DNA of 5,917 bases from Saprospiraceae bacterium (GTDB lineage: Bacteria; Bacteroidota; Bacteroidia; Chitinophagales; Saprospiraceae), in the NCBI GenBank assembly GCA_020630455.1, contig JAHDBK010000257.1, positions 1 to 5,917 of the forward strand, read 5' to 3'. Shown piece by piece: positions 1 to 5,223 of this stretch. Both the position numbers and the translations under genes were made by a program. Positions within the stretch are counted from its first letter, which is position 1. The number at the start of each line of letters is the position of its first letter. The notes under the pieces are model-generated. The model saw nothing but the letters and a program-made list of their open reading frames with translations, did not search any database and was not told the DNA's origin.

Positions 1-109
1 TCTCTTTTGAACACTAAGATAATATTAAAATAAACTTTTTACACAGTGTACTAAAGCTAAATATGAATTGTTTATATGATAATTTTAGTCAACCTCTAAA
101 AAAATAGAC
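1..109. other. Upstream intergenic segment of cassette C1
   Basis: AT-rich DNA before the first gene, with no convincing coding sequence. It does not contain the cassette start predicted from the end of C1 (GTTCTGTCCAATT), so C1 must begin to the left of the window, probably with at least one more gene or a long leader. The other cassettes put their start codon only 21-35 bases after the junction, so this longer upstream stretch is unlike them. An 11-bp palindrome, TACACAGTGTA, sits at 40-50. I see no good match to the Bacteroidota promoter pair (TTG about 19-21 bases before TAnnTTTG); TAATTTTA at 80-87 is the nearest and lacks a partner at the right distance. Confidence 0.5.
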
Positions 110-931
110 ATGAAAAGAATACAAACTTTCTCATTTATCCTTCTATTCTTGATTTTACAAATTAATGTTTCAGCACAATATGGTCGCTATGGAAATCAAC
201 TTGTAGGCGACGAATTGTTGAACATAAGTGGAGAAGCTGCTGAAGAAACTGCGGAAATTCAAGGAGTTGTAAACGAATTGTTTCAAAGTATTGAAATGGC
301 TATTCAGGAAACAAACCAGATTGCCGAAGATTTAATTCAAGCTGAACAATCAGGAGAGAAACTTTCAAAACAAACAAAAGAAACTATTAAAACAAGAATT
401 GAAAAGATTCACGAAGTTTATTCCAACATAAATCAAAATGAAAGTTATCATAAAAGTACAATTCAAAGGAGTGCAATGGATGCAAAAGAGATTGTCCAAC
501 AAACTGACCGAATATTAAAAAGAGAAGGGCAAGAATATAATGAGGTTGTAGACCAAATCAAACGAATTGGAACAGTAAGTCCAAATGATGAAAGATACGA
601 TGAATTAAGAGCATTAAAAACTAAGAAAAATCTAAGAAATATTATTGTTCAAACATTAACTGAATTCAATAATGAAATTAAAAATTTTGAGTCAAATCAT
701 ACTGTTTCACAAGATAGGATTGACAATTTTTTCAAACAAGTTGGATACAGCAAAGAGGTTACTGCCCTTATGATTGAGGTTCTCGATTTGTCAATCAAAG
801 TAGATATGATAAAGGAGAATGTCAAAGCTCTTCAAGAAATAGATAAATACACAAAAGAAATGTATGAGTCATTAGATAATTTATCTCGTAGCCTCGAATC
901 TCTTAAAGAAATAGCAAGAGAATATCAATAG
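110..931 (+). CDS. Secreted alpha-helical (coiled-coil) protein of unknown function
   Basis: 273 residues. The N-terminus is a typical Sec signal peptide: K2-R3, a hydrophobic core at about residues 5-18, then V20-S21-A22 before Q23, which fits signal peptidase I cleavage after A22. There is no lipobox cysteine, and I find no cysteine in the whole protein. From about residue 35 to the end it is almost entirely charged and helical, rich in Glu, Lys, Gln and Ile with heptad-like spacing, which suggests long helices or coiled coils in the periplasm or at the surface. The start is chosen because the signal peptide begins there, and an A-rich stretch lies just upstream. The next gene follows after 17 bases on the same strand and encodes a membrane-anchored protein, so the two probably form an envelope pair in one cassette. 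I do not recognise the family. Secretion is well supported; function is unknown. Confidence 0.85.
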   Translation: MKRIQTFSFILLFLILQINVSAQYGRYGNQLVGDELLNISGEAAEETAEIQGVVNELFQSIEMAIQETNQIAEDLIQAEQSGEKLSKQTKETIKTRIEKIHEVYSNINQNESYHKSTIQRSAMDAKEIVQQTDRILKREGQEYNEVVDQIKRIGTVSPNDERYDELRALKTKKNLRNIIVQTLTEFNNEIKNFESNHTVSQDRIDNFFKQVGYSKEVTALMIEVLDLSIKVDMIKENVKALQEIDKYTKEMYESLDNLSRSLESLKEIAREYQ

Positions 932-948
932 ATTAATCCAGATAATAA

Positions 949-1503
949 ATGGCAACGAGACCAAAAAGTAACTTAGCGCAAATTATTCTGGCATTTTGTG
1001 CAATAATAACACTTGGCTTCACAGTATATTCATTCTTTTTTTCCAAGGACGAACTTACTGATGAAGCCATTTTGATTGAAAGTAACAGCACTCAAAATGA
1101 AACAGTTAATTATCTTGAATTCAAGATAAGTCCAGAAATGTTAAATAATTCTCTATCTGAATCGAAGAGAGGATTACTATTTACGAGTAATAATGTTAAG
1201 CTCGATAGGTCAGTTTTTACGGGGCTTAATTGTGAATTAAAAAGCAAGTCTATTTATTCATCTAAATTTTTCATTAGATTCAATTTTGCAGGTAATAGAG
1301 ATTTAATAGACAATTATTTTGTTTGGTTGATTAACTCAAATAATAAAATTGTTCAATCTTTTGCACCGCATAAAATTATAAATGGAATTAATCAAATAGA
1401 CTTTGAGGGAAGATTGCCGAGCGGACATTATACGATTGAGATTGGATGTAAAAATCCAAAGAGAAAAGAATATTACTATAATAAGTGTGAGATAAAAATA
1501 TAA
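949..1503 (+). CDS. Membrane-anchored extracytoplasmic protein of unknown function
   Basis: 184 residues. R4 and K6 precede one hydrophobic segment at about residues 8-32, which predicts a single N-terminal anchor with the rest outside the cytoplasm. The remainder, about residues 50-184, alternates short hydrophobic and polar stretches and looks beta-rich. Near the C-terminus LPSGHYTIEIGC (residues 156-167) has the look of an edge strand of an Ig-like or other beta-sandwich fold. Three cysteines (C95, C167, C180) could form a disulfide in the periplasm. It starts 17 bases after the secreted coiled-coil gene and is likely co-transcribed with it. The stop codon is only two bases before the recombination-site arm that closes the cassette, so this is the last gene of C1. 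I do not recognise the family. Topology is fairly sure; the fold is a guess. Confidence 0.8.
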   Translation: MATRPKSNLAQIILAFCAIITLGFTVYSFFFSKDELTDEAILIESNSTQNETVNYLEFKISPEMLNNSLSESKRGLLFTSNNVKLDRSVFTGLNCELKSKSIYSSKFFIRFNFAGNRDLIDNYFVWLINSNNKIVQSFAPHKIINGINQIDFEGRLPSGHYTIEIGCKNPKRKEYYYNKCEIKI

Positions 1504-1505
1504 AA

Positions 1506-1580
1506 CTGGACAGAACAATGTGTATGTGTTCATGTCGGGCAAAAGCCCGCCACGCCACATACACTAGCCGTTCAGTTCAA
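1506..1580 (+). other. attC-like recombination site closing cassette C1
   Basis: Parts in order: terminal arm R'' CTGGACAGAAC (1506-1516); spacer AAT; arm L'' GTGTATGTG (1520-1528); internal-loop strand TTCA (1529-1532); stem TGTCGGGC (1533-1540); loop AAAA; stem GCCCGCCA (1545-1552, one mismatch); loop strand CGC (1553-1555); arm L' CACATACAC (1556-1564, perfect partner of L''); spacer TAGCC; junction GTT at 1570, followed by the first bases of the next unit (R' to 1580). The layout matches integron attC sites (R''-L''-variable hairpin-L'-R'). The own start of C1, which R'' should match, lies outside the window. Confidence 0.7.
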
Positions 1581-1702
1581 GGGCTTCGCCCTTGAACTGA
1601 ACGGAGCGGCGGCTCGCATTTGGGGTAACGAAGCCCCAAAACAGAACTGCGGCTTACCGACCACCACTGCGATTCCTTGTGGCGGCGGCAAGCCGCCGCT
1701 CC
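1570..1702 (+). mobile_element. Gene-free 133-bp mini-cassette, copy 1 (E1)
   Basis: One of three copies identical over all 133 bases (others at 2658 and 5289). By my count 82 of 133 bases are G or C, against strongly AT-rich genes. It begins with a perfect hairpin at 1570-1602: a 15-bp stem starting GTTCAGTTCAAGGGC, loop TTC, and its exact complement ending at 1602. The first 13 bases and the segment ending GAAC at 1602 are therefore the start and end arms of a cassette with no room for a gene. Next comes a site-like fold: GGAGCGGCGGC (1603-1613) pairs with GCCGCCGCTCC (1692-1702). Between them are a TTTGGGG/CCCCAAA hairpin (1619-1625 with 1634-1640), a TCGCA/TGCGA pair (1614-1618 with 1668-1672) and CCAC/GTGG. 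It lies exactly between the C1 site and the GTT that opens C2. A MITE-like insertion is the alternative, but the ends are not inverted repeats of each other. Confidence 0.75.
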
Positions 1703-2657
1703 GTTGGCAGCAAGCAAAAAAAAGAAAATAAAAACCAATGTCGATAGAGTCACAAGATTGGAGAAAATACGAAAGAAAAATTCACGAGGAATTGAAAAAA
1801 ATATACAAGGATTGTGAATTCGAATTTGATGACCAAATTTTTGGTAAATACAGTAAAATTAACAGGCAAATAGATATATCAATAAGAGGAGAAATTGGAG
1901 GCAATAAAATATTGGGAATTGTTGATTGCAAATATTTTTCGACAAATATTAACGTAAAGATTGTTGAATCATTTTTAGGCATGATTGAAGATACGAAAGC
2001 AAATTTCGGTTTAATAATTACAAATAAAGGATACAGTAAAGCTGCCAAGAATCGGGCAGAAATGAAAAATCTGAAATTAGACATTCTTGAGTTCAACAAG
2101 TTTAAAGAAGTTAAAATTACTCTCGATTACCTGTTCAACAAAAAGATAAATAACCTTGAATTATCGAGATACGAATTCTTCAAAAGATGTGAACAAAATT
2201 GGGGATATTTTGACAAAGAGAATTCAAATTATCAAAAGAAGATAGTTTCATTTAAAGAGGGTTGGGCAAATACTGAATACTTTGCATTTAAAAAAATTAT
2301 CAAAGGAAGTGCAAGAATTTTTAGAGATTTCAAGGATTTAGATGAAGTAACGATTAAGTTGCCAGCGACTAAAAATGATAAGTCTAACAATTGGATAGAC
2401 GAAAAAAGATTGTACGAATGTCGAATCAAAAGGATTGAGTTAGAAGAATTTTTGAAGTTGAATTTTTCGGACTTGAGGGAAGATATTAAATTGTGGCGAA
2501 GCGGTTTTCTGGAGAATAAGGAATATTCAAAACAATCAATTTTAGATTTTGCAGACAAGTATGTCGAATCAAAAGAAATAAAATAAAAAGAAGCCTGCTG
2601 CCAACAAAGTGTAGCTGCTCATGCGCCCTATGCGGGCGCACGCCAGCTACACAGACC
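1703..2657 (+). mobile_element. Cargo cassette C2 (complete), single gene
   Basis: Bounded by GTT at 1703 and by the GTT of the next unit at 2658, 955 bp in all. It opens with GTTGGCAGCAAGC (1703-1715). Eight bases after the only stop codon it carries GCCTGCTGCCAAC (2593-2605), which is the reverse complement at 12 of 13 positions; only position 11 (A facing C) fails. The leader from junction to start codon is 35 bases, A-rich, with no promoter I can recognise. The contents are one gene for an Mrr-like nuclease and a closing recombination site. Confidence 0.7.
1738..2586 (+). CDS. Mrr-like PD-(D/E)XK restriction endonuclease family protein
   Basis: 282 residues, probably a cytoplasmic nuclease acting on DNA. 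Residues 8-120 resemble the Mrr-like restriction endonuclease fold: a first helix with E12 and E17/E18, then R43-Q44-I45-D46 carrying the first acidic catalytic residue, then I61-V62-D63-C64-K65-Y66 as the (D/E)xK strand. Here the usual Glu is Asp (D63) and K65 is the catalytic lysine. LIITNKGYSKAAKNRAE (92-108) resembles the VVTxxGFTxxAxxxA segment that follows in Mrr-family enzymes. Residues 130-282 form a second, charged region without cysteine motifs that I cannot assign; it may bind a partner or DNA. No methyltransferase or helicase lies beside it, so it is a stand-alone nuclease within its own cassette. The start is the first ATG after the A-rich leader, 35 bases from the cassette junction. 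Family assignment is good; whether it targets modified DNA, phage or something else is not shown. Confidence 0.8.
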   Translation: MSIESQDWRKYERKIHEELKKIYKDCEFEFDDQIFGKYSKINRQIDISIRGEIGGNKILGIVDCKYFSTNINVKIVESFLGMIEDTKANFGLIITNKGYSKAAKNRAEMKNLKLDILEFNKFKEVKITLDYLFNKKINNLELSRYEFFKRCEQNWGYFDKENSNYQKKIVSFKEGWANTEYFAFKKIIKGSARIFRDFKDLDEVTIKLPATKNDKSNNWIDEKRLYECRIKRIELEEFLKLNFSDLREDIKLWRSGFLENKEYSKQSILDFADKYVESKEIK

Positions 2658-2668
2658 GTTCAGTTCAA
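2595..2668 (+). other. attC-like recombination site closing cassette C2
   Basis: R'' CTGCTGCCAAC (2595-2605), reverse complement of the start of C2 at 1703 apart from position 11; spacer AAA; L'' GTGTAGCTG (2609-2617); internal-loop strand CTCA (2618-2621); stem TGCGCCC (2622-2628); loop TATGC; stem GGGCGCA (2634-2640); loop strand CGC (2641-2643); L' CAGCTACAC (2644-2652), perfect partner of L''; spacer AGACC; junction GTT at 2658. All pairings here are perfect, yet the arm and stem sequences differ from the other sites, so the structure rather than the sequence is conserved. Confidence 0.75.
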
Positions 2669-2790
2669 GGGCTTCGCCCTTGAACTGAACGGAGCGGCGG
2701 CTCGCATTTGGGGTAACGAAGCCCCAAAACAGAACTGCGGCTTACCGACCACCACTGCGATTCCTTGTGGCGGCGGCAAGCCGCCGCTCC
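2658..2790 (+). mobile_element. Gene-free 133-bp mini-cassette, copy 2 (E2)
   Basis: Base-for-base identical to the copy at 1570. It sits between the closing site of C2 and the GTT opening C3 at 2791. Start hairpin 2658-2690; outer arm pair 2691-2701 with 2780-2790. It contains no usable reading frame. The complete identity of copies lying about 1.1 and 2.6 kb apart points to recent copying or ongoing homogenisation. Confidence 0.75.
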
Positions 2791-2811
2791 GTTGTAGCCA
2801 ATTAATGAAAT

Positions 2812-3033
2812 ATGAGATTGAATTTAGAAAATCACGAAGCTCTAGTGTTAATAGAATTTCTGATAAGATTCAGAAATGAAGAAAAATTGGAAATTCAACA
2901 TGAAGCTGAAGAACAAATACTTTGGGATTTATGTGCAATGATTGAAAAAGAAGTACCAGAACTATTAGACGAAGAATATAAAAAATTGCTTAATTCCGCA
3001 AGAGAGAAAGTAATTAAAAATGAAACGTTTTAA
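2812..3033 (+). CDS. Small conserved-looking hypothetical protein (73 aa)
   Basis: 73 residues, acidic, no signal peptide, no membrane segment. The opening MRLNLENHEALVLIEFLIRF and the later AEEQILWDLCAMIEKEVPEL match, from memory, a widespread family of small bacterial hypothetical proteins with the pattern LxxxEALVLxEFLxR...E...LWxLxxxLEK. I know no function for it; two or three helices are likely. The start at 2812 gives this family-like N-terminus. An ATG at 2805 is in another frame and stops after 24 codons, so I do not use it. Its last 14 bases overlap the start of the zinc-ribbon gene, which suggests translational coupling and perhaps a shared role. Its size would suit a regulator or antidote for its partner, but nothing in the sequence shows that. 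Confidence 0.75.
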   Translation: MRLNLENHEALVLIEFLIRFRNEEKLEIQHEAEEQILWDLCAMIEKEVPELLDEEYKKLLNSAREKVIKNETF

Positions 3034-3661
3034 GAAAAGCGAAATATCGGAAATGACTGAGTTAATTCACGGGGAAAAACCGAATAAAAAACAAATTTGT
3101 CCAGTTTGTAAAAGTACTTGTAATAGAAAGGTCACTAAAATTCTGAATCAACAATTGGAATTAATAAAGGAGAAAGAACTACTCTGGTATTCAAGCCATC
3201 CTTGGCATGGGGGCATAGATAGATTATTTGAATTATCTCATTTTGAATGGGCATGCGATAGTTGCATCGAGCAAGGGAAAGCACTTACATCAGAAATTGA
3301 AAAGCAAAAATTCTGCGATTATCCACCTTATTTAATGTATTTTGATAAAATAAGAGAATGTGAGAAATGTAATGATAGCTTTACTTTTAGTAAAGAAGAG
3401 CAGAAGTATTGGTATGAAGAATTAGAATTTTGGGTACAGTCTATTCCTAAAAATTGTAAAGATTGCAGAAAGAAAATTAGAAAAAAGAAAAGTGTCAATA
3501 CGGAATTATCAATGTTATTAGAAAATGGCAATGAGAATATCAGTTCAAAAAATCTTTATCGAATTGCCGAATTATATGAAGAAATGGGGAAAGAAGAAAA
3601 GATGAAGATGTACTTAACAAAAGCAAAAAAGCGAATGAAGAAAGAAAACGGTAAAAAATAA
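3020..3661 (+). CDS. Multi-zinc-ribbon protein of unknown function
   Basis: 213 residues, cytoplasmic, very rich in Lys and Glu. Cysteine pairs are C27-x2-C30 with C34, C79-x2-C82 with C99, and C114-x2-C117 with C146-x2-C149. The last set, C-x2-C, then FTFSKEEQKYWYEE (121-134), then P143 and C146-KD-C149-R150, fits the probable zinc-ribbon family with pattern CxxC..F.FT..EQ.(F/Y)...PxxCxxCR (Pfam zf-trcl type, named from memory). The first two sets could bind one or two more zinc ions. Residues 176-205 (NLYRIAELYEEMGKEEKMKM onward) look like a single TPR-like helical hairpin, followed by a basic tail. The start codon lies inside the preceding 73-aa gene. Zinc binding is likely; binding of nucleic acid or protein is a guess. 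The stop codon is three bases before the closing recombination arm. Confidence 0.8.
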   Translation: MKRFKKSEISEMTELIHGEKPNKKQICPVCKSTCNRKVTKILNQQLELIKEKELLWYSSHPWHGGIDRLFELSHFEWACDSCIEQGKALTSEIEKQKFCDYPPYLMYFDKIRECEKCNDSFTFSKEEQKYWYEELEFWVQSIPKNCKDCRKKIRKKKSVNTELSMLLENGNENISSKNLYRIAELYEEMGKEEKMKMYLTKAKKRMKKENGKK

Positions 3662-3664
3662 AAA

Positions 3665-3741
3665 CTGGCTACAACAAAGGCTAAAACGTTCATAGCCAGC
3701 AGAAGCTGGCTACGCCGTTTAGCCGAGCCGGTTCGAGCCAA
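3665..3741 (+). other. attC-like recombination site closing cassette C3
   Basis: R'' CTGGCTACAAC (3665-3675), complement of the start of C3; spacer AAA; L'' GGCTAAAACG (3679-3688); internal-loop strand TTCA (3689-3692); stem TAGCCAGC (3693-3700); loop AGAA; stem GCTGGCTA (3705-3712); loop strand CGC (3713-3715); L' CGTTTAGCC (3716-3724); spacer GAGCCG; junction GTT at 3731. L'' is one A longer than its partner, so one A is extrahelical, reminiscent of the extrahelical bases of integron attC sites. This site abuts the next cargo cassette directly. Confidence 0.75.
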
Positions 3742-3758
3742 TTAAAAAAAACAAATAA

Positions 3759-4514
3759 ATGACACAAGACGAATATGTTAGAAAGATAATTCGCAAAAAG
3801 AAAAGCCCTAATCTCACATTTTATGATACAAGACTGACTGATATAAAAAATGTGATTAGGAAATGGGCAGGAACACAGCTTTCTCAGATAAAACTATCTG
3901 GTTCCTGCATAAAAAAAACTGCAATAAAAGGAAAATCAGATTGTGACTTATTCATATCTCTGAAATCAGATACAAGAGAAACCTTGAAAGAAGTTTACCA
4001 TTCTTTGAATAATAAAGTTAAATCTGAAGGATACAAGACAAGGGAACAAAATGTATCGATTGCAATCAAAACTAATGGATTAGATATTGATTTAGTACCT
4101 GCCAAAATTCAGGCTGGATATAGAAATTATCATAGTTTGTATTTAAGTAAAAAAGATTCTTGGTTACAAACTAACATTGATATTCATATCAATAAAATTC
4201 TTTCATCTGGTCGACAAGAAGAAATAATAGCTTTGAAGATTTGGAGAGAGTTGAATGGACTAAAATTTCCATCAGTATACCTCGAAATGGTAATATTGGC
4301 AGCTTTGAAATACAAAAATAAAAATCAACCTGCAAAAAACTTTTTAACTGTATTGGAATATTTGAGTAACTCTTTCATAGACAAGAAATTTATTGACCCT
4401 TCCAATTCTAACAACTGTATTTCCGATATGATTTTTAAATATCAAAAAGAAGAAATAAGAAAAGCAGCAAAGGCAAGTCTAAAACAAGATAATTGGAATA
4501 AAATAATTTGGTAA
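3759..4514 (+). CDS. CD-NTase / OAS-like nucleotidyltransferase
   Basis: 251 residues, probably cytoplasmic. The polymerase-beta-type nucleotidyltransferase signature is intact: G48-S49, then KKTAIKGKSDCDLF (residues 52-65) with catalytic D61 and D63, then GLDIDLVPA (107-115) with the third acidic residue, most likely D111. The KxTAxxGxSDxDL spacing is typical of the OAS-like and CD-NTase group (the SMODS-type enzymes of CBASS) and of related tRNA CCA-adding enzymes. The C-terminal half (about 150-251) is helical, as in the OAS-like helical domain. By family knowledge it could make a cyclic or linear oligonucleotide signal from NTPs, but it might instead modify RNA or protein. The neighbour, one base downstream, has an effector-associated-like domain, which favours signalling or defence. 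The start is the first ATG after the 28-base leader. It is short beside typical CBASS synthases (often 300-400 residues), so a minimal or atypical clade is possible. Confidence 0.82.
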   Translation: MTQDEYVRKIIRKKKSPNLTFYDTRLTDIKNVIRKWAGTQLSQIKLSGSCIKKTAIKGKSDCDLFISLKSDTRETLKEVYHSLNNKVKSEGYKTREQNVSIAIKTNGLDIDLVPAKIQAGYRNYHSLYLSKKDSWLQTNIDIHINKILSSGRQEEIIALKIWRELNGLKFPSVYLEMVILAALKYKNKNQPAKNFLTVLEYLSNSFIDKKFIDPSNSNNCISDMIFKYQKEEIRKAAKASLKQDNWNKIIW

Positions 4515-4515
4515 A

Positions 4516-5214
4516 ATGGAACTAAAATCACTTAAAGAAAAACTTCAAGACTTATTTGAATCTAATAAAATTAAGAGTTCCTTGTCACTACTAAAACAAG
4601 AACTAAGTAGAGAAAGTGAAAAGTACTCTATTTTTCTTTCAATTGGAAGAAGATTTAATCAAGTCCAAGACCAAAAAATGGCAAATACCATTGACTTTAA
4701 TAATGCCAATATTGAATTAAATAAAATAGGAGAATCGCTTCTAAACTTCATTGGAACATTGAAAGAAGTGGATTTAGAATCTGAAAATCAATTTATTCAT
4801 AAAGAGGTAAGCAATCATATAGCAGTATTTACGGAATATGAAGCTCTCGAAAAAGTTGAAGATTTTTTTAATCAATTAAATTTTAGAAATATCTCTGTTT
4901 TTCGTGTAAATGATTTTGAGAATGTGAAAGATGATGAATTTGACTTGATAATTTTTGACAATAGGGATTTACCACCTTGTTTTTCGGAAAAAAAGTTAGA
5001 TGAATTAAATAAAGATGTACAACAGCAAATATCAAATAGAATCCAAAAAATGAATATACTTATTAAAGAATCTTCTAAATTCTTAATTCATTATGGCGAT
5101 TTTCTTTATTGGATAAATTTTAATAGAGAACGAGTTCAAGCAGCAAATTCAAAATTTTCACTATATGCTCGAACAAAAGAAGTAATTGAATTTATTAATA
5201 CATATAGAATTTGA
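4516..5214 (+). CDS. EAD11-like domain protein with a C-terminal Rossmann-like domain
   Basis: 232 residues, no signal peptide or membrane segment. Residues 1-85 are helical. The run from LKEKLQDLF, through LSIGRRFNQVQDQKMANTID (41-60), to NANIELNKIGESLL resembles effector-associated domain 11 (EAD11-like), a small all-helical module of Bacteroidota conflict systems whose hallmark is LxxRxNxLxxxxxxGxIxxxxYxxExNxI. EADs are thought to recruit partners by like-with-like contacts. Residues 100-232 alternate strands and helices: HIAVFTEYEALEKVEDFF (101-118), then FDLIIFDNRDLP (142-153), then KFLIHYGD (188-195). This suggests a small three-layer sandwich such as a receiver-like or TIR-like fold, but I see no complete catalytic motif. 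It begins one base after the nucleotidyltransferase stop codon, so the two are almost surely co-translated; it is the likely effector, sensor or adaptor for that enzyme. The EAD assignment is moderate and the C-terminal fold tentative. Confidence 0.75.
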   Translation: MELKSLKEKLQDLFESNKIKSSLSLLKQELSRESEKYSIFLSIGRRFNQVQDQKMANTIDFNNANIELNKIGESLLNFIGTLKEVDLESENQFIHKEVSNHIAVFTEYEALEKVEDFFNQLNFRNISVFRVNDFENVKDDEFDLIIFDNRDLPPCFSEKKLDELNKDVQQQISNRIQKMNILIKESSKFLIHYGDFLYWINFNRERVQAANSKFSLYARTKEVIEFINTYRI

Positions 5215-5223
5215 AAAAGAAAA

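Larger units (their letters stand above)
2791..3730 (+). mobile_element. Cargo cassette C3 (complete), two overlapping genes
   Basis: 940 bp. It opens with GTTGTAGCCAATT (2791-2803). Its closing arm AACTGGCTACAAC (3663-3675) is the reverse complement at 12 of 13 positions, again failing only at position 11. The leader to the first start codon is 21 bases, the shortest in the array. It holds a 73-aa protein gene and a zinc-ribbon protein gene that overlap by 14 bases. It is the only cargo cassette here that joins the next cargo cassette directly, without a gene-free unit between. Confidence 0.72.

Noticed and set aside
61..109. Bacteroidota-type promoter for the first gene
   Set aside because: TAATTTTA at 80-87 is close to TAnnTTTG but there is no TTG 19-21 bases upstream, so the match is not better than chance in AT-rich DNA.
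1336..1560. Minus-strand reading frame of 74 codons
   Set aside because: It overlaps a better-supported + strand gene and the recombination site; the protein is hydrophobic low-complexity sequence typical of an antisense shadow.
1570..1602. Intrinsic terminator formed by the 15-bp hairpin of the gene-free unit
   Set aside because: The stem is strong but is followed by GGAGCGGCGG rather than a T-tract, on either strand. It is better explained as the joined start and end arms of a cassette.
1570..1702. MITE with terminal inverted repeats
   Set aside because: The two ends of the 133-bp unit are not inverted repeats of each other, no target duplication is visible, and all three copies lie precisely at cassette junctions.
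1782..2558. Two minus-strand reading frames inside the nuclease gene
   Set aside because: Antisense shadows rich in Ser, Leu, Ile and Phe from an A-rich coding strand; no start context and no family likeness.
2805..2879. Mini reading frame starting seven bases before the 73-aa gene
   Set aside because: Only 24 codons in another frame, with no family likeness; the frame starting at 2812 has a recognisable N-terminal pattern.
3328..3741. Two minus-strand reading frames across the zinc-ribbon gene and its closing site
   Set aside because: Fully antisense to a gene with clear cysteine motifs; Phe- and Leu-rich shadow sequence.
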